Positions 1 through 8,760 of a DNA stretch of 64,000 bases are shown in pieces. How positions within the stretch are numbered: position 1 is the stretch's first letter; each line of letters opens with the position of its first letter. The translations under genes and the position numbers were made by a program. The stretch lies in contig CALLBO010000041.1 in NCBI GenBank assembly GCA_937998875.1, positions 1-64,000 of the forward strand, written 5' to 3'. The stretch is from an uncultured Granulosicoccaceae bacterium (GTDB lineage: Bacteria; Pseudomonadota; Gammaproteobacteria; Granulosicoccales; Granulosicoccaceae). The notes under the pieces were generated by a model. It worked only from the letters and a program-made list of their open reading frames with translations, had not been told where the DNA came from and ran no database searches.

Positions 1-373
1 TGGTGATGAGATTGAATTCACGCTTAGCGTTTCTAAAGACGCCTATGTGTATTGCTACATGCAACAGTACAACGGAGATATTTATCAAATATTTCCAACA
101 CCATTTCATGGCAGTAACAGACTCTATGCAAATCAGATTATCGATTTACCCGGTGACAGCAGACTAAAAATTACTGCAGACAGTCCCGGACCCCGTGAGG
201 AGATACAATGTGTTGGTCACGAGCCAGACAAAATGAAGAATCTCTCTCAAAGCCTGCAAAACAGAACTTTTGAGAGGCTTAGCTACCCCTCTCTGAATAA
301 GATAATCGAGCAACATCGATCGGGGAACAGTGAATATTCGCAGAGTAACCCTTTTATTTTACACCTGAATTAG
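1..373 (+). CDS. DUF4384-type protein, C-terminal part (5' end outside window)
   Basis: The reading frame is open from base 2, so the gene starts upstream and only about the last 123 codons are visible. The fragment begins in a beta-rich stretch with the pattern V-S-K-D-A-Y-V-Y-C-Y, then IFPTPF, an LPGDS turn and a PGPREEIQC segment. This order (Tyr/Val-rich strand, 'iFPn' strand, 'lPg' strand, 'a..pG.E.i' strand) is that of DUF4384, a beta-sandwich domain often found at the end of secreted or kinase-linked proteins in Gammaproteobacteria. The role is unknown. An internal GTG at 47 is not the true start because conserved strand residues precede it. About 270 bp without a gene follow, in which I see no strong signal. 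Confidence 0.6.
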   Translation, partial: GDEIEFTLSVSKDAYVYCYMQQYNGDIYQIFPTPFHGSNRLYANQIIDLPGDSRLKITADSPGPREEIQCVGHEPDKMKNLSQSLQNRTFERLSYPSLNKIIEQHRSGNSEYSQSNPFILHLN

Positions 374-642
374 CTACCGCAGATGGTGTTAAATATTCTC
401 AGACCGTTTTCTATTTTCGTTGAACGCTACAGGAAATTTCAACAGAAGAATCTTGTACTTTAGCATTCTGGTGTCTGAAAAACTGTTGGTATAAATCGAG
501 GAAAACATCTTCCCAAAATAACCGTTAGTTCAAGTATGGAGCGATGAACGTTATCTCACTGAGTTAGAGCTGACAATAATCGTGGCAGATCTCGCTATGA
601 CATGTATAGCGTTCATACTATAGAGCAGACGGGAATCATTAG

Positions 643-1680
643 ATGCGAATAGCAGCTGGATCGATGAATTGTGCTGAGTTGGGGGCTGTAGTAAAGGAAG
701 AAAAATCTGACAGATTGGTATTCGCAGTCGCAGCTATAATATCTACGACTCTTGTAGCGTCACTCAGCGATGCCGCAGTTAAGTTGCTTAGTTCTGAAAT
801 TTCATTGTGGCAGTTGTTTGTATTGCGATCGTTTCTGGCGATACCTGTACTCTTTTACTACATGGTTCAGCTGGGACAAGTCGCTTTTTCTGAGAGGAGA
901 ACGTTAGTTGTAGTATTTTTACGCAGTGTGCTATTGGTGGGGATGTGGATTAGCTTTTTTTTATATCTGTCAAATCTGTCTCTTGCAGAGGCGACTACGG
1001 TCTTGTACACGTATCCGGTTTTTATCGTGTTGTGGTCGGTATTTGTTCTGCGTGAGAAAATTGGATTTGCTGGACGACTCGCCGTTATAAGTGGTTTTGC
1101 CGGAATTCTATTTGTTATTCAGCCGGAGGTTGACAGGATTAACCTCTATACAGTTTTACCATTACTCTCATCCATTTTCTACGCAACAGCGATGCTGTTG
1201 ACGCGCACAAAATGCAGGTCTTGTCATCCAGCGGAATTGTCGCTTGCGCTGAATGTCACCTTTGTATTAGTTGGCACCGTGATGAGCGTGGCTCTAATTT
1301 TTGTGCCAGATGCCCATCGCACCGGGTTCATGTTTTCGCCATGGATACCAATGGATTTTCAGTTGTGGTTTGTTGTTGGTTTACTTGCAGTAGCGCAAAT
1401 AGCAATGAGTGTTGGGATTGCGATAGCCTATCAATCCGGGCCTTCACCAATGATTAGCGTACTCGCTTACACACAGGTGGGTTTTGCTTTCATTTGGGGG
1501 CTTGTTTTCTTTTCAGAGGTTCCGGACACTGTGTCAATCTTTGGGATATTTTTAATTATCGCAGCGGGTTTGTTGTCGCTAAAAAAGCCATCCACAATTT
1601 ATCAATGCCGCTTCGCACAGTTTGGTAAAACGATTAGAAAAATGGTTTCATCAACTCATCATGTCTCAGGTTTGATTTGA
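643..1680 (+). CDS. EamA/DMT-family permease
   Basis: The 345-residue product has about ten hydrophobic segments after a 25-residue polar N-terminus, in the two five-helix halves typical of EamA drug/metabolite transporters of the inner membrane. The first half has the S-D-A-A-V-K-L segment and R-S-F-L-A at the end of helix 2; the mid-protein L-R-E-K-I loop is the usual EamA signature after helix 4. The C-terminal 30 residues are an extra basic tail. Substrate cannot be told from sequence; relatives export amino acids or metabolites. The ATG at 643 has a weak GGGAA upstream; an ATG at 664 is also possible. Its stop overlaps the next frame by four bases. Confidence 0.85.
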   Translation: MRIAAGSMNCAELGAVVKEEKSDRLVFAVAAIISTTLVASLSDAAVKLLSSEISLWQLFVLRSFLAIPVLFYYMVQLGQVAFSERRTLVVVFLRSVLLVGMWISFFLYLSNLSLAEATTVLYTYPVFIVLWSVFVLREKIGFAGRLAVISGFAGILFVIQPEVDRINLYTVLPLLSSIFYATAMLLTRTKCRSCHPAELSLALNVTFVLVGTVMSVALIFVPDAHRTGFMFSPWIPMDFQLWFVVGLLAVAQIAMSVGIAIAYQSGPSPMISVLAYTQVGFAFIWGLVFFSEVPDTVSIFGIFLIIAAGLLSLKKPSTIYQCRFAQFGKTIRKMVSSTHHVSGLI

Positions 1681-2183
1681 TAAATAGTACAAGAACGGCC
1701 CGTTCTGTCCTGCAGATAATGGTTGTAGGGCCTGCAGCCTTATATTTACTTTCAGCTCTTTCTTCGTTGAGTTTGGATGGCGACTTAAAGATCAGGAACG
1801 GACCAGCCTATCTGCCAAAAGTCAGAGCTGAATCGGTTAACCGGGTGGTAGCTGATCTAAATTCCGCGGCGGACTCCGGTATTGTTTCGGCGACACAACA
1901 ATCTATGTCTAGTACTTATGAAGTCGATAGGTCGGTTGAAAAACTGTTGCAATCCGCAGCACGAGATATTTCAGCGATGCGATTAACCACTCCACATCGC
2001 AACAACGCGAAAGAGAAATACAGGACGATATTGCAGCTCCAACCAGGATGCAGCGAGGCAATCAAAGGGCTTGAGAACATAGTGTCTATCTATCTGGCGA
2101 TGTCGAGGGCATCGGTAAGGGAAGGTAAATTCCTGCAAGCGCGAACCTACCTCAATCGCGCGAGAGACGTGCGAGTTTTTTAA
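1677..2183 (+). CDS. Membrane-anchored TPR-like hypothetical protein
   Basis: The 168-residue frame begins with TTG overlapping the stop of the preceding permease gene (TTGA), which would allow translational coupling. Residues about 10-34 form one hydrophobic segment (anchor or signal). The last 70 residues carry the pattern R-L-T-T-P...N-N-A...Y..I-L.L.P...EA..GL..I...Y, then A..G....A..YL..A, which is a tetratricopeptide-like pair of helices often attached to kinase or PEGA-domain proteins. No catalytic domain is present, so it may be a scaffold or a remnant of a larger protein. The frame starts in or near a coding overlap and the exact start is uncertain (an ATG at 1719 is possible). Downstream, a small palindrome (AGTTGC-TAA-GCAACT, 2263-2277) may end the transcript. 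Confidence 0.5.
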   Translation: MINSTRTARSVLQIMVVGPAALYLLSALSSLSLDGDLKIRNGPAYLPKVRAESVNRVVADLNSAADSGIVSATQQSMSSTYEVDRSVEKLLQSAARDISAMRLTTPHRNNAKEKYRTILQLQPGCSEAIKGLENIVSIYLAMSRASVREGKFLQARTYLNRARDVRVF

Positions 2184-2367
2184 TCATCATCTACGATTTT
2201 CGATTCTGCCGTGGTGCGCACGAACCAACCAGTCGATGACAGGGAGCTGACGATCAAAGAACAGTTGCTAAGCAACTAATATTACTAAAGAAAGTGGCTT
2301 ATCTTTTCTATGTTTGGCTGCGAAATCCAGTTTGGAAAACATACATATATATTAATAATTGCATATT

Positions 2368-2396
2368 GTTGTTGCGGGATTGATCGCATATAGTGT
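2368..2396 (+). promoter_or_regulatory. Candidate sigma-70 promoter for fccB-like gene
   Basis: TTGTTG, a 17-base spacer and TATAGT (five of six matches to the -10 consensus) lie about 60 bases before the start codon of the flavocytochrome gene. The -35 match is poor (three of six). The call rests on sequence pattern only. Confidence 0.35.
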
Positions 2397-2458
2397 CATA
2401 GAGCGGAACCTGTAAAACGGGCGTCGCCGGGCAATCATTTTAATGGGGGAGATTCCGG

Positions 2459-3724
2459 ATGCAAAAATTAAATCGAAGACAATTTAACGTTCTGTTGGGA
2501 GCGGGTGTTGCTTCAATGGTGGTGCCGTTTCATATTGGTGCGCAATCCAAGCCGAAAGTGGTTGTGATTGGTGGTGGTGCAGGTGGAGCTACTGCCGCTC
2601 GAACGCTGGCGCTTGGTGGTGAGCTTGATGTCACGCTGATCACTGCTTCCGATTCCTACACTACGTGTTTTTTCTCTAATCTTTATCTGGGTGGCTATCG
2701 TGATTTTGGATCAATCACCCACTCCTATGACAAGCTTGCCGCAGGTGGTGTCAATGTGGTTACCGGCTTTGCCACTGGTGTTGATGCGGGCAGTAAGACA
2801 GTCAGCATGGAAGATGGCTCATCACTGGCTTATGATCGGTTGGTTGTATCACCCGGTATTGATCTTAAATATGACACAGTGCCAGGTTATTCTGAAGCAG
2901 ACTCAGAGATAGCACCACATGCCTGGCACGGTGGCAGTCAGACCGAGCTGTTAAAAGCGAAGCTTGACGCAATGCAGGATGGCGATAACATTGTGATGGT
3001 ACCACCGCCGAATCCCTATCGATGCCCACCCGGACCTTACGAGCGCGTTTCCATGATGGCGCATACACTCAAAAGCCGTGGCTATAAAAACAGCAAGATC
3101 ATTGTTATAGACCCGAAGCCTAAATTCTCAAAGCAGGGCTTGTTCCAGGAGGGATGGGAGAATCACTACGCCGGTATGATTGAATGGTATGGCCCTGATG
3201 TACACGGTGGCGTGGTAAATGTTGATGCCAAATCAGGTACGGTGGAAACAGATCTTGATGAATTCAGCGGTGCGGTATTAAATGTGGTGCCGGGGCAGCA
3301 GGCGGGTTCAATCGCATTAGCTGCCGGCCTCACGAATGAAACCGGATTCTGTCCTATCGATGCAACGTCTATGCGCTCAACTGTTGACGACAGCATTTTT
3401 GTCATTGGTGATGCGAGTATCGCTGGTGCAATGCCAAAATCGGGTTTCTCTGCCAACAGTCAGGCCAAGGTAGCCGCAGCAGCTATTAAGGCCGACCTGA
3501 CCGATGCTGAAGTCGGCCCTGCCAACTACAGCAATACCTGCTGGAGTCTTATTGCTACAGATGACGGTGTAAAGGTTGGTGCCAACTATGAGGCAGTTGA
3601 CGGTAAGATTGCGTCGACTTCTACCTTCATCAGTCAGACGGGTGAAGATGCTGGTCTTCGCAAGACTACCTATCAGGAATCTGTTGGTTGGTATGCAGGT
3701 ATTACTGCTGATATGTTTGGGTAG
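2459..3724 (+). CDS. fccB: Flavocytochrome c sulfide dehydrogenase flavoprotein subunit (FccB/SoxF-like)
   Basis: The 421-residue protein oxidises sulfide in the periplasm and passes electrons to a c-type cytochrome in known systems. The N-terminus has a Tat-type signal (N-R-R-Q-F followed by a hydrophobic run, AQ-S cleavage near 30). Residues 34-45 form the FAD dinucleotide fold (VVVIGGGAGG). All three diagnostic cysteines are present: C70 in YTTCFFS (site of covalent FAD attachment in the family), C189 in YRCPPGPYER and C361 in SNTCWS (redox disulfide pair). The VIGDAS and PKSGFSANSQ motifs and a C-terminal FCSD flavin-binding domain complete it. Oddly, no fccA diheme cytochrome or other sulfur gene is adjacent. 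GGGGGAG precedes the ATG, and a strong terminator follows. Confidence 0.9.
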   Translation: MQKLNRRQFNVLLGAGVASMVVPFHIGAQSKPKVVVIGGGAGGATAARTLALGGELDVTLITASDSYTTCFFSNLYLGGYRDFGSITHSYDKLAAGGVNVVTGFATGVDAGSKTVSMEDGSSLAYDRLVVSPGIDLKYDTVPGYSEADSEIAPHAWHGGSQTELLKAKLDAMQDGDNIVMVPPPNPYRCPPGPYERVSMMAHTLKSRGYKNSKIIVIDPKPKFSKQGLFQEGWENHYAGMIEWYGPDVHGGVVNVDAKSGTVETDLDEFSGAVLNVVPGQQAGSIALAAGLTNETGFCPIDATSMRSTVDDSIFVIGDASIAGAMPKSGFSANSQAKVAAAAIKADLTDAEVGPANYSNTCWSLIATDDGVKVGANYEAVDGKIASTSTFISQTGEDAGLRKTTYQESVGWYAGITADMFG

Positions 3725-3757
3725 TTACCACTGATCGAAAGTAGTGTAATTATGTAG

Positions 3758-3783
3758 AAGGCCTGCAATTGCAGGCCTTTTTT
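3758..3783 (+). terminator. Rho-independent terminator after fccB-like gene
   Basis: A perfect 22-base palindrome reading AAGGCCTGCAATTGCAGGCC plus TT is followed by a T run. It lies 33 bases after the stop codon of the flavocytochrome gene. Confidence 0.85.
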
Positions 3784-4021
3784 ATACGTGCGTAGTAGCT
3801 CCCTTTCGATTTAATGCCCTGTCAGGTTAGAGCTTCGTTCTCAAGCTGCTATGGCATTGGTCCATCAAGTGAAAATGTGAGAAATTTTGCGATTCGAGAA
3901 TAGTTCGGTCAAGACACAGCGCATAATACGGGATTCGCTGGAAATCAATACAGGCGATACTTGACATCTGTCATGACGAGATGCAGATTGGAGGAGTGTT
4001 TCAGTTCACGGGGTAAAATCA

Positions 4022-6856
4022 ATGTTCGACCGGACAAAGATTATTGGTGGTATTTGTAAAATTCTGATTTGCCTGTCCCTTGGCTCGGGCGTATATGCGC
4101 AACCACAAACAGAAGATCAGTTGGTACTACCGCATTTATCAGCGGGTTCCAGTACTTCGGCATCGGGATTCGCCAGACAGATCAGTGCGAATGAGATACT
4201 CCGTGTTATAGACACGGATGCAGGACTTGTAGTCGTACTAACTTCATACACTAACGGTGTGTGGCAAGCGCGGGAAATAGCCAGCTTGTTATGTGACTGT
4301 TATAGCGGCTACCCGGCTATCGGCAAAGACTATGCGGTTGTTGAAGTAAGCTATAGAGATGAAACTGAATCCCGGTTGTTACTCGTTGGTCGTGATAGTG
4401 AGGGTCAATGGCGGCAGGAACTTATACCCTCAGGCGGGTTTCCCGGTCCAATCTATCCGCTACAAGATGGTGTGCTGATGCGTGTTTTTACCGAAGACGG
4501 ATCGGACAGTCTGTTGCTACTAGCGCTCGACAGTCGGGGTGCATGGTCAGTATACGGAGAGTCGCATCTGCCCGGGCTTCAGGATGAAAAAGGCGACCCG
4601 GTTGATATTCTGGGGGAATACGACAGTGCGGTAGCCGGCCGTACTGATAATCTCATCGTTCTCGATAAGCCTACGGGGACACTTAGCAGTTTTGAAAGAG
4701 CCGGCAGCGGGCAGTGGACGCAATCCACTATTGCACCGGTAAAGTATTCGGAAATCTATGATATAGAGTATTCAGATGAAACTGTGATGTTGTATGCAAC
4801 GAATCAGGACTATGAATTACCCAATCAAGGTGCAGTAGATTTATTTAAAAAGACTGAAGGACAATGGCAGCGTGAGGCAACAATATACTCCCGGGCCAGA
4901 GTCAATAGTTATGATTTAAGTTTTACCTACAATGATATCTCCAGATCGAGCAGTTTGCTCAATGAAAGTGCAGCACTGATTGAAAATGTCATCTACGAAC
5001 GCCAGCCGGACGGTCAATGGAATCCTACAGCCGGCATTAATACCGGTGTAACAACCACCAGTGCTTTTATAGAGAATGGCATACTTGGTTGGATCAGTGA
5101 CAGCGAAAACTTCAATGTGGCAAATTGGAGTTCGTCTCCTGTCTGTGAGAATGAGGATGCTAATGGTGTGGGAGTTTTTCTGGGAATTCCCTGCGCGATA
5201 AGGAGTCTTAAACAAGCAACCTCTCCACCCGACGGTGTACTCACTCGTTCGCAGCTGGATCGTACCGGGCTGCCGGCACTTGCACCTGAATTGAACACAA
5301 ATGTAGCCAGCGCTGTTTTAATTGACCAGTATCTGTCCGACACTCAGTTTGAGCAGAGACTGGTTCACTATCGTGCGCGGGACGGTGCAACAGACGACGG
5401 AGTAATAGAAAAAGTTGAAATCCCGTTGTGCTCGCAGTTAGCCCGAACAGACTGCTATTTCTCTGATGTCATCCACGATGATAGCTCTGCCATGGTTGCG
5501 TTGAATAACACAGGCGGCAGGGCGGAGTTATATGCGTTAGAAGAGAGTAGTTCCGGTGATTGGAATCATCAGAAGATTGATATAGTGGATGCAGAATACA
5601 TGACCCCGGCAGCAGTCAGCGGAGACATTGCAGCAGTACTGATAAGCACAGCCAGTGAGGAACAGCTTAAGGTTCTGCAAAGAAACGGCGGGCAGTGGGA
5701 GATCGTCAGTTCTGTTAGTCTTTCTGCACTTAAGATCCGTAGCTGGGCGCTTAACAATCAGGTTTCTATCAGCGGTAACCGGCTAGCAATTTCAGACTAC
5801 TACAAATCCAAGATTCATCTGTTTGTGCTGCAGGAAGACGGTGATCTTTGGTACGAGGAAACTGTTGAACCGGATGACACAGGTTTCACGTATTATCGGG
5901 CCAACGGTCTTCAAGATAACACTCTCATCGTTGGTGGTGCTTTTTCAGGAAATTATACTGACGAGGAGTTTGACACCTACTTTGGTAATTACCATGTTGG
6001 CTGGTTAGTCGATCCCGGTGTTGTGAGGGTTTACAACAGAGACGCTGGTGGTGATTGGATAGAGTCGCAGACACTACAGGGGGATAAACAAACGGAGCAC
6101 AGTTTCGGGCAGCAAGTGTTTATTCAAGGCGAAACTGCGATAGTTATGGCACTGCGACCATTCGAAATAAATCCTTCCCAGCCGTATTTTTTCGAGCCTA
6201 ACTATCTGGTCTATAGAAGGGATGGCAGCGGCAATTTTCAATTTGTAAAAAAAATCGAACATGTGTCCGGCTCACCCGGAAACTGTTTGGATTGTGAGTT
6301 CCCTGTAGATGTAAATTGGGACGTAAAGATCACAGGCCGCTATCTGTTCGCACCTTTGAGTGACTCTCAGGCAAGAATGTTTGTTGTCTATGATTTATTC
6401 GATGACTCCACCAGCCCGATTAATGCCGGTATTACTCCTGCAGATCAGGAAAATGACGGCAATGAGTGTGTAGACCCGGACGGTGATGGCTGGGGTTGGG
6501 ACGGTGCTACTTCATGCAGAGTTGCAGCGCAAACCGATCCGGCAGAGGTCACCTCAAGTTGTGACTACAGCAGCGCCGATCTCAACAATGGTTGGGGGTG
6601 GGATCCGGTTACGGCAGAATCCTGCTTCCCGGAAGACACCAGCAGTGACATATCACCAGCAAGTGATTGTGACTATTCGAATGCGTCTGCTCAAGGTGGA
6701 TGGGGGTGGAATCCGGTGAGGCTCGAATCCTGTGCACCACTTACTGATGAGGGACCTGATCTTGTTGATGATTCTGCCTGTGACTACGCAGAAGCAGCGC
6801 GTAATGATGGATGGGGATGGAATCCGGTAACGATGAGCTCCTGCCCGCCGCTTTGA
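4022..6856 (+). CDS. Large secreted propeller-like protein with C-terminal Cys/WGW repeats
   Basis: This 944-residue protein has a clear signal peptide (hydrophobic run ending GVYAQ, residues 1-27). The middle, roughly residues 50-790, is made of repeating beta units of the form 'D..L..V......G.W......' with many W-x-x-E/Q strands, suggesting one or more beta-propellers of FG-GAP or WD-like type; I see no catalytic motif. The end (about 815-944) has four cysteine-bounded repeats each with the core G-W-G-W-[DN]. It is exported and possibly surface-bound. The tail units recall the CBM10-type GWGW core, but spacing differs, so carbohydrate binding is only a guess. The lipoprotein at 10149 shares the propeller style, so both may belong to one family. 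Confidence 0.7.
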   Translation: MFDRTKIIGGICKILICLSLGSGVYAQPQTEDQLVLPHLSAGSSTSASGFARQISANEILRVIDTDAGLVVVLTSYTNGVWQAREIASLLCDCYSGYPAIGKDYAVVEVSYRDETESRLLLVGRDSEGQWRQELIPSGGFPGPIYPLQDGVLMRVFTEDGSDSLLLLALDSRGAWSVYGESHLPGLQDEKGDPVDILGEYDSAVAGRTDNLIVLDKPTGTLSSFERAGSGQWTQSTIAPVKYSEIYDIEYSDETVMLYATNQDYELPNQGAVDLFKKTEGQWQREATIYSRARVNSYDLSFTYNDISRSSSLLNESAALIENVIYERQPDGQWNPTAGINTGVTTTSAFIENGILGWISDSENFNVANWSSSPVCENEDANGVGVFLGIPCAIRSLKQATSPPDGVLTRSQLDRTGLPALAPELNTNVASAVLIDQYLSDTQFEQRLVHYRARDGATDDGVIEKVEIPLCSQLARTDCYFSDVIHDDSSAMVALNNTGGRAELYALEESSSGDWNHQKIDIVDAEYMTPAAVSGDIAAVLISTASEEQLKVLQRNGGQWEIVSSVSLSALKIRSWALNNQVSISGNRLAISDYYKSKIHLFVLQEDGDLWYEETVEPDDTGFTYYRANGLQDNTLIVGGAFSGNYTDEEFDTYFGNYHVGWLVDPGVVRVYNRDAGGDWIESQTLQGDKQTEHSFGQQVFIQGETAIVMALRPFEINPSQPYFFEPNYLVYRRDGSGNFQFVKKIEHVSGSPGNCLDCEFPVDVNWDVKITGRYLFAPLSDSQARMFVVYDLFDDSTSPINAGITPADQENDGNECVDPDGDGWGWDGATSCRVAAQTDPAEVTSSCDYSSADLNNGWGWDPVTAESCFPEDTSSDISPASDCDYSNASAQGGWGWNPVRLESCAPLTDEGPDLVDDSACDYAEAARNDGWGWNPVTMSSCPPL
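6467..6853 (+). repeat. Four in-frame Cys/WGW protein repeats
   Basis: Four units of about 25-35 codons end the secreted protein. Each starts with Cys-[VD]-x, has GWGWD or GWGWN in the middle and closes with S-C-x-[PV]. The last three units are closer to each other (CDY start, WNPV or WDPV) than to the first (CVDPDGDGWGWDG). The nucleotide copies have diverged, so the repeats are old rather than recent slippage. Confidence 0.8.
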
Positions 6857-6881
6857 TACACAGCGTTGAATTGCATAGGCA

Positions 6882-6908
6882 AGCCAGCGCATTAATGGGC
6901 TGGTTTTG
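6882..6908 (+). terminator. Probable terminator after secreted repeat protein
   Basis: AGCCAGC pairs with GCTGGTT (one G-T pair) across a ten-base loop and is followed by TTTTGCT. It sits 26 bases after the stop codon. Confidence 0.45.
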
Positions 6909-6943
6909 CTAATATATGCATCTGCAAGATGATCGCTGCGCCA

Positions 6944-6979
6944 GGTTTGCGCCGTTTGGTTTGCGCCGTTTGGTTCGCG
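6944..6979. repeat. 14-bp tandem repeat, 2.5 copies
   Basis: The unit GGTTTGCGCCGTTT occurs twice head to tail and is followed by a partial third copy (GGTTCGCG). It lies in the 266-bp gap before the CbiX-like gene. There is no other signal in it. Confidence 0.7.
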
Positions 6980-7122
6980 CGGTCTCGTGGCAATCAATCC
7001 CCTAATAATAATTACTATCCATTGGGTCTATACCGGTAACATAAGCAACGAGGAGATCACCGATGCGGTGTTTCTAGCGCCGGGCGGTGACGCTTTAGTT
7101 GTTTTTTGAGCAAGATTAATTA

Positions 7123-7686
7123 ATGAACGCTACCCTGAAATCTGAAAAACCCATCACCGGAATTGTTATTTGTGATCATGGCAGTCGCAGGACGCAGTCC
7201 AATGATAATCTTAAACTTGTTGCTGAACGATTTGCCAGCCGCTTCCAGGGTGACTGTGAAATAGTAGAGCCTGCTCATATGGAACTGGCAATGCCGGATA
7301 TTTCTGCAGCTTATGCAGCTTGTTGTGAGAGAGGTGCTACCCATATTGTTGTCCTGCCGCTGTTTCTAGCAAAAGGAAAACACTGGACACGCGATATACC
7401 GAGTCTGACCGGTCAGGCCGCTGCCAGATTTCCGGGTACGACGTATCAGGTTGCTGAACCGCTGGGTATTGACGACTTGCTTTTAGACCTTCTTAAAAAA
7501 CGCTTTGATGCAGATGATCAGCCGACCCTGACCAGCGGAGAGATAGATCCGCGCCTGAAAGATATTCCCGCAACTGAAAAACGCGTTCAATGCAGTACGT
7601 GTCCTTTTCAGTTTGATAGAGAGACAGGTTCGGTCAGTATTAAACCCGGGAGCGGGTTGGATACTATGGCAGCACAGGGTGAATAA
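7123..7686 (+). CDS. CbiX/SirB-like chelatase with C-terminal CxxC tail
   Basis: The first 125 residues are a single CbiX-type chelatase half: H19 in CDHGSRR and H87 in GKHWTRDIP are the metal-binding histidines of sirohydrochlorin chelatases, which insert cobalt or iron into the tetrapyrrole on the way to B12 or siroheme. E54 in AHMELAMP also fits the family. The 60-residue tail has C-S-T-C (C157, C160) followed by PFQFDRETG, which is not part of the minimal CbiX domain and could bind a metal or cluster. No other cobalamin or siroheme gene is nearby, so substrate and metal are unknown. The ribosome site before the ATG is weak. Confidence 0.75.
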   Translation: MNATLKSEKPITGIVICDHGSRRTQSNDNLKLVAERFASRFQGDCEIVEPAHMELAMPDISAAYAACCERGATHIVVLPLFLAKGKHWTRDIPSLTGQAAARFPGTTYQVAEPLGIDDLLLDLLKKRFDADDQPTLTSGEIDPRLKDIPATEKRVQCSTCPFQFDRETGSVSIKPGSGLDTMAAQGE

Positions 7687-7861
7687 GCTGTAGTTACATT
7701 TCTATCCTTCTTATTATCGTTAAGAGACTGCCTCTGGCATAAAGCTCCCCGGCTCAATGGTGATGATCCCTTATGTATAGGCGATCTGCCCATGGCCTTT
7801 AACAAGTCTTTATCGCCAATAAAGAAATATGAAATGAAAAGCGACATTACAGCTGAATCAA

Positions 7862-8746
7862 ATGGGTAGGCCGGGGTTGTCGAATTGGTCTGGCATTAGC
7901 CTGATGCTGCTCTCGATGTTTCTCCTGAGCACAATGGATGCGCTTGCAAAGTGGCTCATGGAGCACGCTGCAACATCGGTGCAGCTGTTAGCGTTACGCA
8001 GTTTGATAATTGTACCGTGTCTGATTCTATACTTTTTCCTAAAAGGCAGTAAGTCCGAACTACTTCCGACCCGGCCTGTTGCACAAGGTGTTAGGGGAAT
8101 TTTAGGCTTCATAGCACCCTTCAGCTTTTTTGTTGGTATTCAGTATTTGCCTCTTACGGCAGCGGTGGTTGTTTTCTTTTCATCCATATTCTTTACCACA
8201 CTGATGTCAATTGTTGTGCTGAAAGAGAAGGTAGGTGTCCATCGCTGGGGAGCAGTGGTCATGGGGTATTGTGGTGTGGCGTTGGCAATGATGCCGTGGG
8301 GAGGAGGCGAGCTAAAAGGTTACTTTCTGGTTTTACTGTCAAGCATTGCCTATTCCGGATTATTTATCAGTGGAAAGTTTCTGGCAAGAACCGAATCTGT
8401 AACGTCACTGGTGCTGTCATACAACCTGGGAGTAGGGGTGGTTGCGTTATTTTTGCTGCCCTGGTTTTGGGGTGATATTGAGCTGCAGATGTATATCGGT
8501 GTGTTCCTGCTTTCGTTCTTTGCAGTGGCAGGGCATTTTGCCATGACAAAAGCATTTGCCGTCGCTGAAGCATCTCAGATTACGCCGTTTGAATACACTG
8601 GTGTATTGTGGACTTTACTGTATGACATCGTTGTCTGGCATACGTATCCCAGTCACTACACCGTGACGGGGGCGATCATTATAATTTCTGGTAGCCTTTA
8701 CGTGATAAGGCGAGAGCGTGCGCTAAAAGTTAATAGTTCATTGTAG
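7862..8746 (+). CDS. EamA/DMT-family permease
   Basis: The 294-residue integral membrane protein has ten predicted helices in two EamA halves; the first half has the S-T-M-D-A-L-A-K-W motif of helix 1 and the V-L-K-E-K-V loop after helix 4. It is a different branch from the permease at 643 (little shared sequence beyond family motifs). The cargo cannot be inferred. The gene converges on the hydrolase gene at 8761 with only 14 bases between stops, and no terminator is visible there. Confidence 0.85.
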   Translation: MGRPGLSNWSGISLMLLSMFLLSTMDALAKWLMEHAATSVQLLALRSLIIVPCLILYFFLKGSKSELLPTRPVAQGVRGILGFIAPFSFFVGIQYLPLTAAVVVFFSSIFFTTLMSIVVLKEKVGVHRWGAVVMGYCGVALAMMPWGGGELKGYFLVLLSSIAYSGLFISGKFLARTESVTSLVLSYNLGVGVVALFLLPWFWGDIELQMYIGVFLLSFFAVAGHFAMTKAFAVAEASQITPFEYTGVLWTLLYDIVVWHTYPSHYTVTGAIIIISGSLYVIRRERALKVNSSL

Positions 8747-8760
8747 GCCGGAGCAGTAAG

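Noticed and set aside
6653-6997. Minus-strand open frame over the WGW repeats
   Set aside because: It is a mirror of the repeated coding sequence, with no ribosome site or recognisable domain.
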